Shown here piece after piece: positions 1 to 6,550 of a stretch of 32,779 nt of DNA. The notes under the pieces are model-generated. The model saw nothing but the letters and a program-made list of their open reading frames with translations. It was not told where the DNA came from and made no database searches. The translations under genes were made by a program, and so were the position numbers. How positions within the stretch are numbered: position 1 is the first letter of the stretch; each line of letters starts with the position of its first letter. The stretch lies in NCBI GenBank assembly GCA_001803635.1, contig MHDU01000076.1:1-32779 (forward strand), read 5' to 3'. The DNA comes from Nitrospirae bacterium GWB2_47_37. Lineage in GTDB: Bacteria; Nitrospirota; Thermodesulfovibrionia; Thermodesulfovibrionales; Dissulfurispiraceae.

Positions 1-202
1 TCATGCTGCTTACTGCGATTGCCGCGCCGCACCCGAACGTCCTGAATTTTGCGTCTACGATCACGTCATTTTCGACCTTTATGAATAACTGCATTGCGTC
101 TCCGCAGGTCGGATTTCCTTCCATGCCCATGCCGTCGGCATCCTGAATTTCTCCGACGTTCCTCGGGTTCATAAAGTGATCCATAACTTTAGGGGAATAC
201 AT
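1..202 (-). CDS. iscU: IscU/NifU-type Fe-S cluster scaffold protein, N-terminal part (cut by window edge)
   Basis: The scaffold on which [2Fe-2S] clusters are assembled before delivery to apoproteins in the cytoplasm. The 67 visible codons begin MYSPKVMDHFMNPRNVGEI and include the first conserved cysteine in GNPTCGD, with its Asp, and the second in FRTFGCGAAIAVSS. Both are cluster-ligand motifs of the IscU family. A GGAGGTG ribosome-binding site lies just upstream of the ATG at 202. It is the last visible gene of an operon read rrf2, tusA-like, iscS-like, iscU, and starts 24 bases after the iscS-like stop. The third cysteine and the C-terminus lie outside the window, so it cannot be seen whether the gene is a short IscU or a longer NifU. 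Confidence 0.93.
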   Translation of the reverse strand, partial: MYSPKVMDHFMNPRNVGEIQDADGMGMEGNPTCGDAMQLFIKVENDVIVDAKFRTFGCGAAIAVSSM

Positions 203-226
203 ATAACCGACACCTCCTATTAATTT

Positions 227-1435
227 TCAGCCTGTATAACATTTTTCTCCTTCTCCGTGTCCTTCAAATCCCTTACCCCATCCCTTTGCAAACGGAGACA
301 TTTCCCTCAGCCTGTTAATTATCGGCGGAAACTCTCCGAGCAGGTAATCCACGTCTTCAACGGTATTGCCGGCTCCGAGGCTGAATACGATAGAACCCTG
401 CGCGAGGGCCGTAGGAACTCCGAGCGACAGTAAGACCGGTGATGATTTCAGCGCCTTTGACGAGCAGGCCGAACCGCTTGCCGCGTACATGCCTTTCATG
501 GAAAGCATTAACAGCATCGCCTCTCCTTCGATAAATTCTACGACAAAGCTCGCATGGTGGGGTAATCTTTTTTCGGGATGTCCGGTAAGATACACGTTTG
601 GAATTTTCAGTATACCCTCTATTATTCTATCCCTCAGTTTCTTGGAGTGTTCCATTCTCTTGTCCAACTCGCTCTTTGCAAGCTCCGCAGCCTTTCCCAT
701 ACCTGCTATAGCCGGAACATTCTCTGTGCCTGCCCTTCTGCCGCCTTCCTGAATGCCTCCGTAAACAAGGGGGACTATCCTGAGCCCCTCCCTCACATAG
801 AGAGCGCCCGCGCCCTTAGGACCGTAAAACTGGTGCGCTGCCATGCTCAAAAGATCGACGCCGAGATCATTAACGTCAACCGGGATATTCCCGACCGTTG
901 CAACGCCGTCCGCGTGAAATACGATATTATTTTCTTTAGCTATTTTGGCTATCTCCTTTATGGGCTCTATCGTGCCTATCTCGCTGCTCGCGTGTGTTAT
1001 GGAAATAAGGACGGTCTCTTTTGTAATAGAATTTTTAACCGTATCAGGATTTACGAGCCCGTGTTTATCGACAGGCAGATACGTTACGACAAACCCGTTC
1101 TTTTCAAGGAACCGGGCTGAATTAAGAATGGAATGATGCTCTACCTTGGAAACGATCACGTGCTTGCCGTGGTTCTGCTTGGCAAGGGCTATTCCCCTGA
1201 GGGCAAAGTTATTAGCCTCTGCTCCGCTTGCGGTAAAGACGACTGCGGACGGTTTCGCGTTTATCAGAGTAGCGACTCCCGTTCTCGCCTTTTCGATCGC
1301 GTCACGCGCCCTCATTCCAAGGTCGTATACGCTCAAGGGATTGCCGAAATCTTCCTTGAAATACGGCATCATTGCGTTCAGCACTTCCGGGTCAAGCGGA
1401 TTGGTTGCAACGTGGTCAAAATAACATTTAGTCAT
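227..1435 (-). CDS. IscS/NifS-family protein lacking the PLP-binding lysine
   Basis: The length (402 aa), fold-type I aminotransferase pattern and C-terminal GSACSSK loop identify the IscS/NifS family, which normally takes sulfur from cysteine using PLP and passes a persulfide to IscU. The persulfide cysteine is present (Cys324, E. coli Cys328), as are the ring-stacking His100 and Asp176. The Schiff-base lysine is replaced: the usual SGHK-YGPKG reads AAHQFYGPKG, with Gln202 encoded by CAG. Other PLP contacts also differ by my alignment to E. coli IscS: Thr76 to Ala72, Asn155 to Ser (HASSEIG), Gln183 to Ala179 and Ser203 to Ala199. The C-terminus ends in a Gly/Lys/Glu-rich tail. An AGGAG site lies 6 bases before the ATG. 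Archaeoglobus IscS is a known relative with Asp at the lysine position. Normal desulfurase chemistry looks unlikely. It may act as a sulfur relay or structural partner of IscU, which is inference. Confidence 0.93.
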   Translation of the reverse strand: MTKCYFDHVATNPLDPEVLNAMMPYFKEDFGNPLSVYDLGMRARDAIEKARTGVATLINAKPSAVVFTASGAEANNFALRGIALAKQNHGKHVIVSKVEHHSILNSARFLEKNGFVVTYLPVDKHGLVNPDTVKNSITKETVLISITHASSEIGTIEPIKEIAKIAKENNIVFHADGVATVGNIPVDVNDLGVDLLSMAAHQFYGPKGAGALYVREGLRIVPLVYGGIQEGGRRAGTENVPAIAGMGKAAELAKSELDKRMEHSKKLRDRIIEGILKIPNVYLTGHPEKRLPHHASFVVEFIEGEAMLLMLSMKGMYAASGSACSSKALKSSPVLLSLGVPTALAQGSIVFSLGAGNTVEDVDYLLGEFPPIINRLREMSPFAKGWGKGFEGHGEGEKCYTG

Positions 1436-1450
1436 TGTCTGCTCCTTTCT

Positions 1451-1471
1451 TTCAGCCTATTGCACATTGCC
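1451..1471. repeat. Short heptanucleotide repeat over the tusA-like stop codon
   Basis: Three degenerate 7-base units of the form (T/C)ATTGC(A/C) with a partial flanking unit. They cover the end of the TusA-like gene and its TAG stop (1457-1459). It is short and would be unconvincing alone, but it matches the pattern of the longer heptamer arrays elsewhere in the window. Confidence 0.4.
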
Positions 1472-1714
1472 TGCCTTTCTCACATAAAACTTGTAATAAT
1501 CTTCGTCTTCGTCCATTCCTACAAATTCATTGCCTGTCCTTACGCACCACTGCGGTATATCTTCGAGTGCGCCGTCGTAATCGGTCAGTATCTCCAGCAC
1601 CTGTCCATTTTCGAGACTCCTTACCATCTCGTCGAGTTTCAGAAGATGCATAGGGCACATCATATATACAATGTCTGCGGTTATATCCGCCTTTACGCCG
1701 TGAACGAATTTCAT
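1457..1714 (-). CDS. TusA/SirA-like sulfur-carrier protein
   Basis: An 85-residue protein with the TusA-fold pattern. The sulfur-carrying cysteine sits in MMCPMHLLKL (Cys20-Pro21) at the start of the first helix, followed by a V/L-E-I-L-T-D strand, then D-IP-WC (Cys57) and a YYKFYVRK end like TusA's final strand. TusA proteins carry a persulfide between sulfur donors such as IscS and acceptors. The usual CPxP motif reads CPMH here, so the second proline is lost. It lies between the Rrf2 regulator (10 bases upstream) and the IscS-like gene (22 bases downstream), which argues for a role in Fe-S sulfur supply rather than tRNA thiolation. No strong ribosome-binding site is visible, so translation may be coupled to rrf2. 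Confidence 0.8.
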   Translation of the reverse strand: MKFVHGVKADITADIVYMMCPMHLLKLDEMVRSLENGQVLEILTDYDGALEDIPQWCVRTGNEFVGMDEDEDYYKFYVRKAGNVQ

Positions 1715-1723
1715 AAATACAGT

Positions 1724-2203
1724 TTAAGGCTGCGACTGCGGCTTCAGCCTTACGGGCCGCCGCATCTCCTTCTTAGCCGTACCTCCTAACGCATAAAAGT
1801 CTCCTGCCATCAAATTCTTAAGCGTTATGGTTTTAAGAAATGCCTCCACCTGCTCTCCCAATGCCTTCCACAGCAGATGGGTCACGCAGCTGTCGATGCG
1901 CACGCATCCGCCTTCGGGCTCAAGGCATGATGTAAGCGCTACAGGGCCCTCCAGTTCGTTTAAAATGGACGCTATGCTTATCTTATCGGCGCTCCGGTTC
2001 AGTATATAGCCGCCGCCGGGCCCTCTTATACTCTTGATTAATCCTGCCTTCCTGAGCTTATTGAGTATCTGCTCAAGGTAGGCTACGGAGACGTCCTGCC
2101 TTTCGGAAATCTCTTTGATGGTTACGGGCGTTGCGGGATATCCCCTCGCTATTTCGTACATGGCCCTTACGCCGTATTGTCCTTTTGTCGATAATCTCAG
2201 CAT
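1724..2203 (-). CDS. Rrf2/IscR-family Fe-S-sensing transcriptional regulator
   Basis: 159 residues with an N-terminal winged helix (LSTKGQYGVRAMYEIA, then a recognition-helix region ending IRGPGGGYIL), typical of Rrf2 proteins. A cysteine cluster near residues 93-106 reads C-x6-C-x5-C-x2-H. It matches the [2Fe-2S] ligand set of IscR (three Cys and one His) except that the first gap is one residue longer. As the first gene of the isc-like operon it most likely represses its own operon when it holds a cluster, which is inference from IscR. The start is fixed by the family's MxLSTKGxYG beginning. A 20-residue basic tail follows the usual end. No Shine-Dalgarno sequence precedes the ATG, and the promoter's -10 element ends only 6 bases before it. 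Confidence 0.92.
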   Translation of the reverse strand: MLRLSTKGQYGVRAMYEIARGYPATPVTIKEISERQDVSVAYLEQILNKLRKAGLIKSIRGPGGGYILNRSADKISIASILNELEGPVALTSCLEPEGGCVRIDSCVTHLLWKALGEQVEAFLKTITLKNLMAGDFYALGGTAKKEMRRPVRLKPQSQP

Positions 2204-2209
2204 GAGAAT

Positions 2210-2238
2210 ATGCTATAAAACCCTACCGTTTTTGTCAA
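2210..2238 (-). promoter_or_regulatory. Sigma-70-type promoter of the rrf2-tusA-iscS-iscU operon
   Basis: Read on the minus strand: a perfect TTGACA -35 (plus 2233-2238), a 17-base spacer and TAGCAT as -10 (plus 2210-2215, 4 of 6 matches). The predicted start site falls at or next to the ATG of rrf2 at 2203, so the transcript would have essentially no leader. Confidence 0.7.
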
Positions 2239-2242
2239 GTAT
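2218..2242 (-). promoter_or_regulatory. IscR type-1-like operator over the -35 element
   Basis: A 25-base site on the minus strand whose left half ATACTTGAC fits the E. coli type-1 IscR half-site pattern at all nine positions. The right half GTAGGGTTT fits at seven of nine. By hand count about 21 of 25 positions fit the published consensus shape. It covers the -35 hexamer and most of the spacer, so a bound regulator would block RNA polymerase. This fits autorepression by the downstream Rrf2 protein. Confidence 0.65.
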
Positions 2243-2246
2243 TATT

Positions 2247-2275
2247 TTAAAAAATAAGCGGCAAATAAATGCCGC
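2247..2275 (-). terminator. Rho-independent terminator of the mla operon
   Basis: A perfect 6-bp GC-rich stem GCGGCA/TGCCGC with a 6-base loop (2258-2275), followed on the minus strand by TTATTTTTT. It lies 20 bases past the mlaC stop and just upstream of the rrf2 promoter, separating the two operons. A run of T on the other side could let it work in both directions. Confidence 0.85.
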
Positions 2276-2295
2276 CTCTTTTTTAAATTTAAGAT

Positions 2296-2925
2296 CTATT
2301 TCTTCGCTTTATCTTCGAACAACTCTTCTTCCTGCTTGTTTTTCATTCTCTTGACGAGTTCCTCGTAAGAATCGGCGCGGATGATCTTATTGAACTGTGT
2401 CCTGTAATTATTAATAAGGCTCACGCCCTCTATTGTTACATCGTAGACTTCCCATTTCCCGTCTCTTTTAAGCAGCCTGTAATCTATGGGGATCTCCACA
2501 TTCCTCTTGGTAACAACCTTTGTGCCCACATCGGAATATCCGCCTTCTATTCTTTCCGCGATATAAAGTATCTTCTCGTCGGTATAATTCTCTATCTTTT
2601 TAATATATGAACGCTCAAGGAGATCCATGAACAACGGCACGAATTCTTTTTTCTCTTCGGCGGTTCTTTTTCTCCAGTGAAGGCCGAGCGCCCTCTTTGC
2701 CATCTCCTCAAAGTCGAACCTCTCGTCGATAAATTTGCGTATTATCGTCCTTCTCTCTTTCGTCTTCGACGGTTTTTTCAGTTCCTTATCTCTCAGAATA
2801 TCGAGCACCTTATCGATAGTCTGCTTTACCTGATCCGTCGGCTCTCCCGCATATGCGGCATAAGAATTCCCCGCCATAAACGCAAAAATTAACAGCATTG
2901 CAAAAAATGACTTTACACCTCTCAT
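2296..2925 (-). CDS. mlaC: MlaC-family periplasmic phospholipid-binding protein
   Basis: A 209-residue exported protein with a signal peptide (hydrophobic FFAMLLIFAFMAG, cleavage probably after SYA or YAG). The MlaC/Ttg2D pattern follows: V-x2-I-D-K-VLDILRD, FDFEEMAKRALG-HW, then VEIPIDYRL...GKWEVYDVTIEGVSLINNYRTQF. In the Mla pathway MlaC carries phospholipids across the periplasm between the outer membrane and the inner-membrane MlaFED complex. It is the last gene of the operon mlaE-mlaF-mlaD-tolC-like-mlaC. A GGAGG site lies 11 bases before the ATG. The C-terminus is unusually rich in Lys and Glu. Confidence 0.95.
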   Translation of the reverse strand: MRGVKSFFAMLLIFAFMAGNSYAAYAGEPTDQVKQTIDKVLDILRDKELKKPSKTKERRTIIRKFIDERFDFEEMAKRALGLHWRKRTAEEKKEFVPLFMDLLERSYIKKIENYTDEKILYIAERIEGGYSDVGTKVVTKRNVEIPIDYRLLKRDGKWEVYDVTIEGVSLINNYRTQFNKIIRADSYEELVKRMKNKQEEELFEDKAKK

Positions 2926-2946
2926 AAAACTTAAAACCTCCTCTAT

Positions 2947-4359
2947 TTATTTCTTTATTTCTTTGATATCCATACCTGTAGCGGATAAAATATTCGCGAA
3001 CGACATCCTGTGATTATATATCGAACGCAGATTATCAGCCTTCATCCGCGCGTACGCCACGGCAGCGTCCGCTATATCCTTGGCGTCGCCGATGCCGAGG
3101 TCGAAATTCGCCACGGCCACAACAAGCCATTTCCTGGCGTTTCTATATGCCTTCTCCGTTTCGACTATATTCTTCTTCGCCTCTTCCATATCGAGATAGA
3201 TCTTTCTCACCTGAAACGGAATAGCCTCATCCGCAAACTTCTTTTTCTCCGCCAGTTTATAATACTCCGCCTGCGCTTCCTTTACCCTTCCCTCGGTTAT
3301 TCCGAAATCTATGGACCACTTAAGCCCCATGAACGCTGCGCCGTAGGAATGATTAAAGAAGTCGTAAAGATACGGGTTATCCACCTTGTCCCTGTTGGTC
3401 GCTCCGGCAACCGATGCCTTCAGCCCTAAAAAAAGGTGCGGATAAAAATTGCTTTTCTCGGCATTAACGAGCGCGTTCCTTGCATTCAGCCCTTCCTTAA
3501 GCTGAATGAACTCGGACCTGAGTTCTACGGCATTCCTCGTATAACTCTGCAGTTCCTCCGGAACTCTGCCCTCCGGGGTCAGCGACGTGTCCGCTATATC
3601 GAAATCCGTTCCCCGCGGAAGTCCCATGCTGACGGCGAGGGCGTCTTTTGCCGTGGCTATGCCTTTCTCAGTCTCGTTGAGATTTCTTTCTACCTCTCCC
3701 AGAAATGCCCGCAGTTTAAAAAGATTTGCCTCATCCGCCCACGGAGAGCCTACCTCTATCTGTTTCTCGGCCTTTTTTATGGACTCAACGAGTTCGTCCT
3801 TTACTTCCAGCACAAGATTCCTCATGTCTCTCGCGAGGATCAGCCCGTAATATATCTCTTTTGTCCTTAGTATTATATCCGACGTCTTTTTGCCGACGCC
3901 TGCCCTTGCTGCCTTTATACCGCTTTCGGCAGCCTCTCTATAACTGCTTATCTTGCCGAAAGTATAGATAGGCTGTATTAAGGTCGCGTCGGCGCTTCCG
4001 AATATGCCGTTAATGGTCGTTCCGACAGATGTGTTAACCGTCGGGCTTATCTGTTCCTTTTTCGCCTTCGGCGACGGCCCTGTCAATGCAAATATCTCTA
4101 TCTGAGGATAGCCGGCCGAATCGGCCTGCATCTTTTTCGACTTATATACCTCTTCGTCGTAACGCGATTCCCCTATCTCGGGGCTTACTTCCACGGCTTT
4201 TTTAATGCACTGATCGAGAGTTAAAACAAGCTTGCCGGGATCTTGAGCATATGCGGGCGATACTAAAAAAACAAGCGGTATAAATATTGTAACGAATAAC
4301 GACCGACGAGTAACGAGTTTGACCTTTGACCTTTGCCCCTTAACCCTTGACCCTGTCAT
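2947..4359 (-). CDS. TolC-family outer-membrane efflux channel protein
   Basis: About 470 residues: signal peptide ending PAYA, then the two-fold repeated alpha-helical barrel pattern of TolC proteins (LTLDQCIKKAVEVSPEIGESRYDEEVYKSKK..., tandem long coiled helices, aromatic strand segments such as YPQIEIFALTG and YPHLFLGLKASV). I place the start at the ATG at 4359. GGAGG lies about 9 bases before it, it follows the mlaD stop immediately, and a longer reading from 4380 would overlap mlaD. Its place inside an Mla operon suggests it is the outer-membrane partner of this transporter, although TolC proteins usually serve efflux pumps and type I secretion. The basic n-region of the signal peptide (T-G-S-R-V-K-G-Q-R-S-K-V-K) is encoded by a heptanucleotide repeat starting right after the ATG. 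Confidence 0.93.
   Translation of the reverse strand: MTGSRVKGQRSKVKLVTRRSLFVTIFIPLVFLVSPAYAQDPGKLVLTLDQCIKKAVEVSPEIGESRYDEEVYKSKKMQADSAGYPQIEIFALTGPSPKAKKEQISPTVNTSVGTTINGIFGSADATLIQPIYTFGKISSYREAAESGIKAARAGVGKKTSDIILRTKEIYYGLILARDMRNLVLEVKDELVESIKKAEKQIEVGSPWADEANLFKLRAFLGEVERNLNETEKGIATAKDALAVSMGLPRGTDFDIADTSLTPEGRVPEELQSYTRNAVELRSEFIQLKEGLNARNALVNAEKSNFYPHLFLGLKASVAGATNRDKVDNPYLYDFFNHSYGAAFMGLKWSIDFGITEGRVKEAQAEYYKLAEKKKFADEAIPFQVRKIYLDMEEAKKNIVETEKAYRNARKWLVVAVANFDLGIGDAKDIADAAVAYARMKADNLRSIYNHRMSFANILSATGMDIKEIKK
4287..4356. repeat. Heptanucleotide tandem array (10 units, two consensus types) in the tolC-like signal peptide
   Basis: On the plus strand, about five units close to GAGTAAC (4287-4321) are followed by five close to ACCCTTG/ACCTTTG (4322-4356). 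The array ends exactly next to the start codon (4357-4359). All ten units are 7 bases with no frame slip, so three units encode seven residues and the reading frame rotates through the repeat. The units are degenerate but clearly periodic. Confidence 0.8.
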
Positions 4360-4360
4360 T

Positions 4361-4813
4361 TTACACCCCTCCGAATACATATTTGGATATCAATTCTTCC
4401 AAATCAACCGCGGACTCCGTTTCCCTTAACCGTTCGCCTTCGACAATAACCTTCTCGGAGCCTCCCGGTGTTATCTGAATGTATTTCTCTCCTATGAGCC
4501 CTTTTGTTTTTACCGAGACTATGGCGTCTTCCTGTATCTTCAGTCCGTTATTCAACATCATTTCCACCCGCGCCTGATAGTCTTGATTAAGCGTTACCGA
4601 CTTTACCTTCCCGACATGAACCCCCGCTATTTCGACGTCGGAACCTGCCTTTATGCCGCCCGATTTTTCAAATTCCGCATATACAGTATATCCCTTGCCG
4701 CCTATAACTTCAAGTTTACCCATTTTTATGGATATATAACCGAGCGCAAAGATTCCGATCAAAAGAAAAAAACCGACCGCCACTTCAATGTCAAATTTCT
4801 TTTTCATATTCAT
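4361..4813 (-). CDS. mlaD: MlaD-family MCE-domain protein
   Basis: A 150-residue single-pass inner-membrane protein. One N-terminal transmembrane helix (about residues 10-30, VAVGFFLLIGIFALGYISI) is followed by one MCE domain (YTVYAEFEKSGGIKAGSDVEIAGVHVGKV...GLIGEKYIQITPGG). MlaD forms a hexameric ring on the periplasmic side of MlaFE and shuttles phospholipid. The length matches the short, single-domain MlaD type. AGGAGG lies 6 bases before the ATG. Its stop is one base from the start codon of the TolC-like gene, so translation is probably coupled. Confidence 0.96.
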   Translation of the reverse strand: MNMKKKFDIEVAVGFFLLIGIFALGYISIKMGKLEVIGGKGYTVYAEFEKSGGIKAGSDVEIAGVHVGKVKSVTLNQDYQARVEMMLNNGLKIQEDAIVSVKTKGLIGEKYIQITPGGSEKVIVEGERLRETESAVDLEELISKYVFGGV

Positions 4814-4816
4814 AAA

Positions 4817-5584
4817 TTACCTCCTGGTTTCCTTTTCACATAACAGTTCCACGGGGCCTTCAGAGCTTCCGGTTAAAAACTGCCTTACCATGGGATTCGA
4901 TGACTTTCTTATTTCATCCGGCGTGCCGATCTCTTCAATGACTCCTTTGTATAAAAAAGCCACCTTGTCCGAGATATCAAAGATTTCGGGTATCTCATGG
5001 CTTATCACGATACCGGTGAATCCATAGGTTTCGTGGGTGCATCTTATCAATTTGTGAGTAGACTGTAAAAGTATCGGATCGAGTCCGGTTGTAGGCTCAT
5101 CGAACAAGACTATCTGAGGTTCCGTTATCAATGTCCTCGCGAGCGCAACCCTTTTTCTCATTCCGCCGCTCATTTCCGACGGATATTTATCCTCCATACC
5201 CTTCAACCCTACATCCTCCAGAGCCTTCGACACCTTTTCCTGCAATGTTTTTTTACTGACTTTCATTTTTTCCTTCAACGGAAATGCTACGTTTTCATAA
5301 GCGGTCATTGAATCAAAAAGCGCCCCTCCCTGAAAAAGCACTCCGAGTTTTTGCCTTGTTTTATCCATCTCTCTTCCGCGAAGTTTTGTAATATCAACCC
5401 CGTCAATTATTATGCTTCCCTTGTCCGGCTTTAAAATTCCTATAATATTTTTCAGAAGGACGCTCTTCCCGCCGCCGCTTCTCCCTATTATAGCCATAAT
5501 CTCGCCGTGTTCGATCCTGAGATTAATGCCGCTTAAGACTTTCTGTCCGTTAAACGATTTTTCAAGTCCTATAATTTCTATCAT
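4817..5584 (-). CDS. mlaF: MlaF-family ABC transporter ATP-binding protein
   Basis: 255 residues with all ABC ATPase motifs. Walker A is GRSGGGKS near residue 34, the Q-loop is [12 protein letters not shown], the signature is [12 protein letters not shown], Walker B is [13 protein letters not shown] and the switch histidine sits in [10 protein letters not shown]. The [21 protein letters not shown] stretch is characteristic of the MlaF subgroup. It powers phospholipid movement through MlaE on the cytoplasmic face of the inner membrane. The start has an AGGAAGG site. The gene lies 10 bases after mlaE and 3 before mlaD. Confidence 0.97.
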   Translation of the reverse strand: MIEIIGLEKSFNGQKVLSGINLRIEHGEIMAIIGRSGGGKSVLLKNIIGILKPDKGSIIIDGVDITKLRGREMDKTRQKLGVLFQGGALFDSMTAYENVAFPLKEKMKVSKKTLQEKVSKALEDVGLKGMEDKYPSEMSGGMRKRVALARTLITEPQIVLFDEPTTGLDPILLQSTHKLIRCTHETYGFTGIVISHEIPEIFDISDKVAFLYKGVIEEIGTPDEIRKSSNPMVRQFLTGSSEGPVELLCEKETRR

Positions 5585-5594
5585 AACCGCCTTC

Positions 5595-6374
5595 CTACAA
5601 TAAAACCGAGCCGAGGAAATAATCCCATATGAGAATCAATACCGAAGACATAACAACTGCGTCCGTTGTCGCCCTGCTTACACCTTCGGCTCCAAAACCG
5701 GTCTCTTCCGTAAAATAACCCTTGTAACACGATATCCATGAAACAATAACGCCGAAACTTATCGATTTGTAAAGTCCTATCCTTACATCTTTCCATTCTA
5801 CGAATGTGTCTATCTGTGAAAAATATGTACCTTCGCTCAAACCTAAAAGTTTTACCGCTATGACATATCCTCCGTAAATTCCTATAACGTCAAAAATTGC
5901 CGCCAGCAGAGGGAAGACAATAATCGCAGCCACGATGTTCGGGACAATAAGATATCTCATCGGATTTAAGGCCATTGAAACAAGCGCGTCTATCTGCTCC
6001 GAGATGCGCATTATGCCTATCTCCGCGGTCAAGGCTGAGCCTGCCCTTCCCGTAACCATGAGGGCGGAAAGAACCGGTCCGAGTTCCCTTATAAGGCTTA
6101 AGGCCACTGCCGGACCGAGCAGCGCCTCCGAACCGAATTTACTCAATGTATGATAGATCTGAAGGGCCATAACCATGCCTGTAAATGACCCTGTAAGAAG
6201 TATTACTATCATGGATTTGTTCCCGAAAAACCTTATCTGTTTTAAAAGCAGTCTGAATTTAAACGGAGGCACGCATATGTAGTATATTGAATTCAATAGG
6301 AACATAAGCATATGCCCCATTTTTTTAAAAAGGGATAATGCCCGTCCGCCTAATATTCTTAACAATTTTATCAT
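5595..6374 (-). CDS. mlaE: MlaE-family ABC transporter permease
   Basis: A 259-residue polytopic inner-membrane protein with about five to six hydrophobic segments and the MlaE signature region ([13 protein letters not shown], then [37 protein letters not shown]). It is the permease subunit of the MlaFEDB lipid transporter and the first gene of the operon. The start is uncertain: GAGG abuts the ATG at 6374, too close for normal spacing. A TTG three codons in (6365) has a 9-base gap and may be the true start. No MlaB (STAS) gene is seen in the operon. Confidence 0.95.
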   Translation of the reverse strand: MIKLLRILGGRALSLFKKMGHMLMFLLNSIYYICVPPFKFRLLLKQIRFFGNKSMIVILLTGSFTGMVMALQIYHTLSKFGSEALLGPAVALSLIRELGPVLSALMVTGRAGSALTAEIGIMRISEQIDALVSMALNPMRYLIVPNIVAAIIVFPLLAAIFDVIGIYGGYVIAVKLLGLSEGTYFSQIDTFVEWKDVRIGLYKSISFGVIVSWISCYKGYFTEETGFGAEGVSRATTDAVVMSSVLILIWDYFLGSVLL

Positions 6375-6416
6375 CCTCTATCTTAACACCCGACTTATCT
6401 TAATTTTTTCATTTAG

Positions 6417-6435
6417 TTATTAAAGTCTTTAATAA
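6417..6435. promoter_or_regulatory. Perfect 19-bp palindrome at the mlaE start site (candidate operator)
   Basis: TTATTAAAGTCTTTAATAA is a perfect inverted repeat with 9-base arms and one central base. It overlaps the -10 element and the predicted start site of the mla promoter, where a repressor would block initiation. Its core AAAGTCTTTA also fits the AAAG-N-CTTTA motif found in the repeat elements of this window, perhaps by chance. Confidence 0.55.
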
Positions 6436-6460
6436 TAAAAGAAGCCCCGTCGATTGTCAA
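6432..6460 (-). promoter_or_regulatory. Near-consensus sigma-70-type promoter of the mlaEFD-tolC-mlaC operon
   Basis: On the minus strand: TTGACA (plus 6455-6460), exactly 17 bases, then TATTAT (plus 6432-6437). The predicted start near 6425 gives a leader of about 50 bases before mlaE. It is one of the best promoters in the window. Confidence 0.82.
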
Positions 6461-6550
6461 TTTATTCGTACTTATAGCCGGGGTATTTTTGGGGTAGGAC
6501 TGTAATTCCGTCGCCCTTTTTGATATTAAATTGACGCGATGCGCTCTCCT

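Noticed and set aside
366-1424. Several plus-strand open frames opposite the IscS-like gene
   Set aside because: They are shadows of the minus-strand gene, with no family resemblance or ribosome-binding sites. The same holds for all other plus-strand frames in the window.
5581-5796. A 71-codon minus-strand frame overlapping mlaE
   Set aside because: It lies in another frame of mlaE, with no family signature.
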